DNA from: Physcomitrium patens | Lineage: Eukaryota; Streptophyta; Bryopsida; Funariales; Funariaceae | Assembly: GCF_000002425.4 (NCBI RefSeq) | Contig: NC_037269.1 | Location: 8,887,444-8,951,443, forward strand | Reading direction: 5' to 3' | DNA length: 64,000 bases | Part shown: positions 57,488 through 64,000 of the stretch, in pieces | Layout: each line of letters starts with the position of its first letter | How positions within the stretch are numbered: the first letter of the stretch is position 1 | The notes under the pieces: model-generated | What the model saw: only the letters and a program-made list of their open reading frames with translations | The model's database searches: none | Told to the model about the DNA's origin: nothing | Position numbers and translations under genes: made by a program

Positions 57488-58256
57488 TGTAGAATAAGTA
57501 ATTATTTTCAGAATGTAAATATCTAATGTATAGTATAAATAAAGATAGATAACTACTGAAAAGGTGGTTCAGCAGGTAGAATGGATGAATAGTCAGGAAA
57601 AATAGTTATCATCCGTAGTATAGGAGTTGGTATCTCGGGATAGTATAAGGAGGATGCGAGAGAAGAAGAAAATACCAGATTGTGATAGTCATGAGCCGGG
57701 GTGCCAGACTACAATAATACTAAGCCAGGATAAGCTTGATGCTATCTCTTCTTCTTAGTTTTTTTGTTTTTTTTGTGTTAGTGTTGATTCTAGTGAAGAG
57801 AATCGATTTAATGAATCAATGTTTAATTTATGAAGTTATTTATGGATCACTGTTTATCAATTGTTGTGAAAGATTGATGATACATGGAAGTTTCCAATCA
57901 CTGTTTATTGCAAGGTTGTGAGTTCAGTGGAGAGGAATTGTAATCAAAGGAATTATCTTGATCAGATTCTATGGATTGGAAGTTGTTCGTTTCAAGGTTT
58001 GGGTTGTGCTTGTGTGTTCGTGAATTACATACGGTACTGAAATTGATGTCGTGGTTGTTATCATATTGATATGAGCGAATGGACAGTAGGAGAAAAAGTT
58101 AAGTGTTCTTCAGTATTGTAAGCATTCAGCAGTAGCGGTTAATTGTGTGATCCTAACAATTTGAGCTCATATACATGGTCTTTTCCTGTGTTCAAATTCC
58201 CCTATACGAGTTTATTCTAGGAGGTTTATTTTGGAATAAATAAAACAACAATCACA
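57488..58256 (+). repeat. 5' LTR of G2 copy B (769 bp)
   Basis: Starts TGTAGAATAAGTAATTATTT and ends ..CAACAATCACA; TG/CA ends. It matches the LTRs of copies A, C and D. A candidate TATA, GTATAGTATAAATAAAG, lies near 57530, but the core promoter is more likely further in, near 57640-57720. Confidence 0.9.
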
Positions 58257-58259
58257 TTT

Positions 58260-58277
58260 TGGTGCCGCTGCCAAGGA
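58260..58277 (+). other. Primer-binding site of G2 copy B
   Basis: TGGTGCCGCTGCCAAGGA, three bases after the LTR end. It resembles the Athila site complementary to tRNA-Asp, with differences. Confidence 0.7.
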
Positions 58278-58565
58278 TTGACAACATTATTGAGTGTTAG
58301 GAATTAACTGCCAAAGTAGTAAAGGAGATTTGTAAGCAAACTTAATAGAAATAATGAAAGAATATGATTACTAAGAATGAGAATTTAATAGCAAAGAGAA
58401 TAAAGCAATCAAAGAAAAGAATAGAGAAATTGCAAGCAAGAAATTTGTTGAGTAACAAGCGAGATCACAAATTGAAAAAGAAGCATTGACAAAATTGGAT
58501 TAAGCCATGGTTGCATGCCTGTCGGCATATTTGATCGTACCCAAAAGATGATCCACCTCTAATAT

Positions 58566-60590
58566 TTCAGAAGTACATACCATTAAAGAAATTATCAAGA
58601 ATACTCCTAGGAAGCGCTGCTAATAGTTGAGCATACCTCTCGAAGCCGTTAACGGAAAGCGAGGAAGGCATAGAGGAATTAGGTTTTCCATTGGATATTT
58701 TTTCAATTGGAGATACGTCCGATTTTAACAAGACTGGTTCTGAAGATCGGCATAAATCACTTGCCAATAAAGACAAATTCAAAGTATATCAAAACTCGTC
58801 ATTTTTATCTCATATTCAACCAGTAAAATTATTTGGAAATAATAATAGTCAATCAAGAAGGCTTGGAAGTCCAAAAAAGACTTTTGCGAGAGATAGTTTT
58901 TATTTTAATAAGAAATTGAGCGGAACACTAGTATCTTTAATGACGTCCGGAGGACTAGCAGTTCCAATTGCAGTCCAAATGGATGTGGCAAGAGATCGCA
59001 CAACTAGCGTGGCTCCATTACCTACTTTTAGAGGTTTATCAGGAGCCAATCCAAATCAACATTTATCACAATTCTTGACTGCATGTATAGCCAATAATGG
59101 CAGAACTGAAGATATTTGGTTAAGATGGCTGCCAGCAACATTAAAAGACACAGTATTTGAAAGGTATAATCACCAGCCCGTCGGACAATTTCCTAATTGG
59201 AAGGCATTGAATAATACATTTTTAACCCATTTTCGACCAATTGGATTTGAAGAGCAACTTAGGAAAAGATTGATGAATAATAGAATAATACCAAGAGAAG
59301 CGATACAATCATATTATAGCCGAGTAGCAAATATTCTTAATAAATGGCCAAATAACAAAATGCTTGATTCATTTATTTTATCCATATTAGTTAACGGACT
59401 TTACCCAACAGAATTAAAGTTATTCATGAAGGAGGCCCAACCGACAATTATTGCTTCCTTACTAGCATGAGCAAAGGTGTGGGAAGAATATCACTATGAC
59501 CAATTCTTAACTACCAGAGCTACAATGATTCCATCTCAAGCAGCTTACCCAATACCAACATAGAGTGAAACTGGGAGCAGTTACTCAAGAATGTTGGATT
59601 ACGGTGCAAACCTTAGTGTTAATCCACAAGGAGCAGTCAATGCTATTCCATTGCAGAACATACTACCAACAACTGCAGTCCCATATTTCTCATACTCTCC
59701 ATATCAAAAATTAGTACCTGCGAAAGAGTTATCGAGTGAAATTGGACCAAAGGATCTAAATGAGGCTTTATTGATAACTTTGACAAAGAAAATGGAGGAA
59801 TTGGCTGTGAACTTAGCAAAAGACAAGGAAAAGAGGCATAAACCAATAAATATGCATTCCAATGTCTGGTGCAAAAATTGTAAGAGACAAGGTCATTTAG
59901 TAACAAAGTATCCTTCACTACCTCCAATGAATGTACAATGTACCTTTTACAAGGGCAAGCATATTACCACCAATTGTTGGAATTTATAAAAACAACAACA
60001 ACTCAGTGGCTAGATAATGACTCAACTGACTTCATGGGACGTTAACCAAATTCAAACAGGAAATAGGTTTGGCTAGAATGGAAATCGTTCCAATAAGCCG
60101 AATAGAAATTTTTCCAAATTTCAAAATTCGGTATACAATCATGAATACGAAACCAATGCTCAAGGAATGGTACAAAATCAGCAAGGGTATTCCCAATATC
60201 AACCCTTTGAGCAATCAAATTCGGATTTTGCAGTATCAACTGGACAACCGGGATCATTTATCCATCGGACTTGGAACAAGTCGAGTTGATATATCCTAGT
60301 AGATACCTCTAATATTCCTGATGGTATTGAAAGGAGACCACTTTGATGTTACCATTGTAGATAGATCAAACATTATGCTAATGAATGTCCCAATCTAAGA
60401 GTCTATGATGACTATGCTCCCGAGTGTGGAAATTGCAAGCAATCAGGACATACTTATCAGCAGTGCAATGCCTCATTTAATTTCAATAACCAAAATCAAC
60501 AAGTTCAATTGCAGAATAAACCAGAGGAGAATAATCGAGGTCCACAAGATTCACCGATAAACTGGATGGAATGCATATATATACCATGCT
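58566..60590 (+). pseudogene. G2 copy B Gag with four zinc knuckles
   Basis: One frame with several stops (for example at about 59468, 59561, 59987 and 60344). An acidic leader (LSKPLTESEEGIEELGFPLD) precedes the capsid-like domain at 58960-59460 (NNGRTEDIWLRWLPATLKDT, THFRPIGFEE, NKMLDSFILSILVNGLYP). Then comes a helical segment (NEALLITLTKKMEELAVNLA). Zinc knuckles follow in two pairs: CKNCKRQGHLVTKY (59870; last Cys is Tyr), CTFYKGKHITTNC (about 59940; second Cys is Tyr), CYHC..IKHYANEC (60347) and CGNCKQSGHTYQQC (60425). The stretch between the pairs is Asn/Gln-rich. The frame shifts by one base near 60570 at an AT run; copies A and C help to show this is a mutation. Confidence 0.87.
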
Positions 60591-61503
60591 TATAAAGGCC
60601 CAGCAAAAAAGAAAAGATCCAATTCCACAATTGGAGGAACCAATTTCTAAAGGGCAATTAGACTCAAATCCAATAACCGTACTTGGATTGTCATCAGCAT
60701 TGGGACCTGGATTATCAAAACAGCCCAATGATGGTTCTGGCATGAGACTATTGACCCAACATGAACCAGTTCTATTACCCTCAAAGGACAAGGAGTGGCC
60801 TTACTCACTGAAAGACCTTCTCAGGGTGAAACAGTACGAAATAGCTTGTTCAGCTATTTCGGTGTCAGACTCTATGAAGCAAGATAAGCTATCGACAGGG
60901 ATTAAAGTGAAGCCCATAAAAAAAAAAGGGGCTTTGAAAATTACTACAAATATGGAACTGTATGATATATTGAAGGATTTGGATGAAATCAAATTGTCAA
61001 TCTCAATGAAGCAACTATTAGCGATTGTACCAGAATGTCATTTTACATTGAATTCTTTGTTAATACAACAAAGAGCTCGATCTAAGGAAGTTCGGAAAGT
61101 CAGTTTGAACCTCGATCTAGGAGCATCGACTATTGATGTATCCATCAATGGAGTCCTTATTTTTGGAGTTCAAGTAGATGGGGGCTCAAGTGTAAATTTA
61201 ATGATGGCAAAAATAATAAAAAATCTAAATTTAGTTCAATAGTTACTCACGTCATTGGTATTAAGAATGGCTGACCACAGTTGAGTCAAGCCTATGGATA
61301 TTCTTTGTAGTATTGACACTGCTATAGCAGAGATTGTATATAAAATTGATTATATCATTTTTAGATTACAAAATTTCACATTATCATATCCAATTTTATT
61401 GGAACGGCCATGGTTATACCAAACTAAAACTAAAAATGACTGGGGCTATGAAACACTAACTATCAAAAAGGAAAGAGAAATGATTGTTTTACAAATGTAT
61501 TGA
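60571..61503 (+). pseudogene. G2 copy B protease region
   Basis: An open frame of 223 residues (60571-61239) and, after a stop, a second piece in the same frame to 61500. The first part is a linker (KRKDPIPQLEEPISKGQLDS and ELYDILKDLDEIKLSISMKQ). The protease follows at about 61125-61220: ASTIDVSINGVLIFGVQVDG ending in the active site DGGSSVNLM. Then come a flap/C-terminal part (DILCSIDTAIAEIVYKIDYI) and a LLERPWLYQTKTK block. One stop replaces Gln. Confidence 0.82.
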
Positions 61504-61975
61504 GTCCAATATCATGGTGAATCTCAAATTCCAGGCTCGAAAGTGATATTTGATAAGGAGGGTCAATCTGAGGATAACCATGATGAAATTATTAATGCAA
61601 TGCAAGTCGGCAATGATCCAATTTGCATACGTAAGGAAAAAGTATCCTACCAATATTGACGACTCGGAGAATATTTTGTTCATCTAGAGGATGCAGCAAA
61701 CTCCGATCATGCTATTGCCAAATGGATGATTAATTCCGCAATTAAAAGAATTAGTACATTGGAACTAGAATTGGATAGTTTCCATATGTTGGATAATATA
61801 AGATATTCAGATCAGGAGAAGACAATTAAATCAGAGGTTGTAGAAGACTCTGTGTGTCAATCCACTAACCTGGGCACCAAAAAAAATGCCACAGCTAATT
61901 AAAATATATGCCGGTATTATAGGTATAGAATTGGATGCTTAGAAACATTTTTTTGTCCATCACAAATCTGCCTTT
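61504..61975 (+). pseudogene. G2 copy B protease-RT linker, broken
   Basis: Corresponds to the copy A stretch 34636-34271 (EDATNSDHAIAEWM-type block at about 61690). Stops and a frameshift separate it from RT. Function of this linker unknown. Confidence 0.6.
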
Positions 61976-63055
61976 GTGTGGTCATATGCGGATTTGAAAG
62001 GGATTTCAGCCAACGTGTGTGAGCATCAGATTATTTTGGAAGAGAGTGTTATGTTAGTTCATCAAAGACAACACCGGTTTAACCTAAAATATTTCTTTTC
62101 AGTGAAAGAAGAATTGGATAAACTTCTTGACGTGGATTTTATTTATCCTGTTCTGCATAGTGTATGGGTGTTGTCAATCGTCATGGTACTGAAGAAGAAT
62201 GGAAAAATCAGGACATGTCAGGATTTTCGAAAGTTAAATGTGGCTACTAAGAAGGATTATTTTTTGTTACTATTTACAAACAGTATTTTGGACGCAGTGG
62301 CCGGATATGAATGTTACTCATTTTTGGACGGATTTTCGGGATATAATCAAAATAAAATCACCAAAGAGGACCAGTTGAAGACTATGTTGACTACAGATTG
62401 GGATACATTCACCTATAAAGTAATGCCATTTGGGTTATGTAATGCCCCCGCTACTTTTCAACAGGTAATGATACAAGCATTTGAAGATTACCTACGTTTA
62501 TCAATGGAGACATTTCTAGACGATTTCTGTACATTTAGCACAACGGCTGGATATCTAGCATGTCTGGATAATTTTTTGAATCAATGCAACAAGTATGGGA
62601 TATCTCTAAATTCGAAGAAGTGTCAATTTGGCATACCATCGGAGAAGCTATTGGGACACATTGTCTCAATTGAAGATATCGCTATGGACCCCGATAAAGT
62701 TACTCATATATTGGATTTACAAAAGCCGGATACGATGTCGAGCGTGCGCAGTTTCATCAACCATGTCAGTTACTATCGACATTTTATTGAATCCTTTGAG
62801 GATATCTATCAATTGTTAACCAACTTGTTAAAGAAACCTTTGACAGACGGATTTAGCCCAATATGGACTGAAGACTGTACTTTTGCATTTGACGAATTGA
62901 AACGAAAATTAGTATTTGTCCCAATTCTTGTAACATCTTGTTGGACAAAACCATTTCATGTCTATGTGGATGCATCTAATATTGCTATTGGATCCATTTT
63001 TAGTCAAAAGGATGAAAAAGGATTAGATCATGCCATATATTATATGAGCCGATAA
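61976..63055 (+). pseudogene. G2 copy B reverse transcriptase and start of RNase H
   Basis: An open frame of 359 residues. RT boxes: KEELDKLLDVDFIYPVLHS (45-62), VLKKNGKIRTCQDFRKLNVA (71-90), FLDGFSGYN with the first catalytic Asp (118), VMPFGLCNAPATFQ (149-162), and TFLDDFCTFS with Asp 182 and 183. The thumb/connection follows (KLLGHIVSIEDIAMDPDKV, FINHVSYYRHFIESF). RNase H begins at about residue 325 with FHVYVDASNIAIGSIFSQ, carrying its first Asp. The frame ends in TAA at a Gln position (63053), and RNase H goes on behind it. All catalytic residues of RT are present. Confidence 0.92.
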
Positions 63056-63643
63056 TTTGTTGCTACAGAACAAAATTATAATACTATCGAGCGAGAAGCC
63101 TTTGAAATGATCTACTCTATACAGAAATTCTGCCACTATCTACTTGGATACCCATTTGTGTTCCACATTGATCATGATGTGCTTAAGTACATGATAAATA
63201 AACCTCAATTGAGAGGACGAATTGCTCAATGGATATTACTTCTCCAGGAATTCAACTTTATGATTAACGTTCAACCCGACAAGAAACATGCCAATACGGA
63301 TCACTTAACCCATTTATCTAATATACTAGGTAATGAGCCAATAAACGATGCTCTTTTGGACGCACAACTATTCGCTATGGATGTCATTACATCCGAATAT
63401 GGTGAATTGATCCAATATCTAATGTTTCAGACTTTTTTAATTTCTTATAATAAAAAATTAAAGAAGCATCTGATTTTAAAAAATACATCATATACCATGA
63501 TTGGAGATGCCTTGTACAAACAAGGGATGGAATTTTATGCCGTTGCATCTTTCAAAGTGAAGTTCATACAATTTTGGAAGGATGTCATTTGGACAGTTGT
63601 GGAGGACATTTTGCGGGTGATAGCACCGCACATAAGGCTTTAA
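63056..63643 (+). pseudogene. G2 copy B RNase H (rest) and integrase N-terminus
   Basis: Same frame as RT, after the TAA. NYNTIEREAFEMIYSIQKFC carries the RNase H Glu, and FHIDHDVLKYMINKPQLRGR the third Asp. QEFNFMINVQPDKKHANTDH is the usual end (in place of ..NADALSR). From about 63470 the segment TSYTMIGDALYKQGMEF is the region just before the integrase zinc finger. The frame is lost near 63620. Confidence 0.88.
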
Positions 63644-64000
63644 TGGCTGAAAATTAGTGGCCAACAATGTTTTTGGATGCACACCAATATGTTCGTCATT
63701 ATGATCTTTGCCAATAAATTAGTCGCCCTACTGGAACTTTTGCAATGCCATTGGTACCAATTTTGGCATAGGCACTATTTGAAAAATGGGGTATCGATTT
63801 TGTAGGATCCATTGCAGCTGCCTCTCGAAATGGACATAAACATTATATTCTAGTAGCCAGTGATTATGTCACCAAATGAGAGGAGGCCATGGCAATAAAA
63901 ACTGATAATATCAATATCGTAGCAACATTTTTATATGAGAACATTATCACTCATTTTAGCTATCTAAAAGAATTGGTTAGTGATCACGGAACATATTTTA
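63620..64000 (+). pseudogene. G2 copy B integrase, start of catalytic core, cut by window end
   Basis: In another frame: HKALMAEN and a WWPT-like zinc-finger end, then FEKWGIDFVGSIAAASRNGH with the first catalytic Asp (about 63790), HYILVASDYVTK, a TGA at the conserved Trp (63877), EEAMAIKT, and LVSDHGTYF with the second Asp at the window end. The Glu lies outside. Confidence 0.85.

Larger units (their letters stand above)
57488..64000 (+). mobile_element. G2 copy B: long Tat/Athila-like gypsy element, cut by the window end
   Basis: Order: LTR, primer site, Gag, protease, RT, RNase H, integrase (start). The RT boxes FLDGFSGYN and FLDDF, the Athila-like primer site and the YILVASDYVTK integrase motif place it near the Tat/Athila branch rather than with chromoviruses. 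A few stops and frameshifts make it inactive, but it is the most complete copy of the family. The 3' LTR lies outside the window. Confidence 0.9.

Overview
This window is a repeat-dominated, very AT-rich stretch of a nuclear plant genome. The evidence is chromodomain-type and Tat/Athila-like Ty3/gypsy elements (the latter with an Athila-like primer-binding site), a Ty1/copia LTR followed by a relic of a tRNA-iMet primer site, cytosine-deamination-type stop codons, and one spliceosomal-era style small secreted/membrane protein gene. The gene content does not fix the species. The mixture of gypsy families makes me lean to a non-flowering land plant or other streptophyte, but that is inference. 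No bacterial-type operons, CRISPR arrays, tRNA or rRNA genes were seen.

Layout. 0.56-9.97 kb is a decayed DD34E Tc1-like DNA transposon, read on the minus strand and split by a chromovirus (G3, 1.56-9.05 kb) whose LTR carries a heat-shock-element-like array; that chromovirus is itself broken by a 1.1 kb repeat. 10.0-14.6 kb is a rearranged minus-strand gypsy element (G4) with two LTRs joined head to head. 14.6-17.76 kb is AT-rich with few features, then a 100-N gap. 17.86-22.09 kb holds the best-kept retroelement sequence: two nested minus-strand copies of family G1 (LTR 1.1-1.25 kb, intact CCHC Gag). They are embedded in a minus-strand Tat/Athila-like element (G2 copy C, 22.1-24.93 kb). A plus-strand 3' end of another G2 copy (D) faces it at 24.93-26.15 kb.

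26.15-31.9 kb is AT-rich and mostly featureless apart from short tandem duplications and a hairpin-bearing minisatellite. 31.9-38.5 kb is a copia-type LTR (C1) interrupted by an internally deleted G2 element (copy A) with a near-perfect 5-bp target duplication; the same C1 LTR lies uninterrupted at 50.5-51.65 kb. 38.6-44.9 kb is an inverted, decayed G1-like element. 45-47 kb has a possible tRNA-derived SINE. 47.25-50.35 kb is a plus-strand G1 pol remnant containing a solo G4 LTR with a perfect AAATA duplication. 52.28-52.86 kb is a minus-strand copia fragment.

The only convincing host gene is at 53.23-53.70 kb (minus), a 155-residue protein with a signal peptide and one transmembrane helix, lying in a GC-richer island (about 52.95-54.45 kb). 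It is followed by a GC-richer RNase H fragment (54.57-55.02 kb), a G1-like LTR (55.76-56.7 kb), a fifth gypsy RT fragment (56.7-57.48 kb), and the longest G2 element (copy B, from 57.49 kb to beyond the window end).

Almost all pol genes carry stops and frameshifts, so most elements are dead. The functional picture is one small gene surviving in layered retrotransposon sediment. I did not find a convincing new defence or metabolic system. The most interesting signals are the HSE-like array in the G3 LTR, the CCAAT-box array and tandem expansion in a G1 LTR, the extra coiled-coil reading frame in G2, and the Tc1 element.
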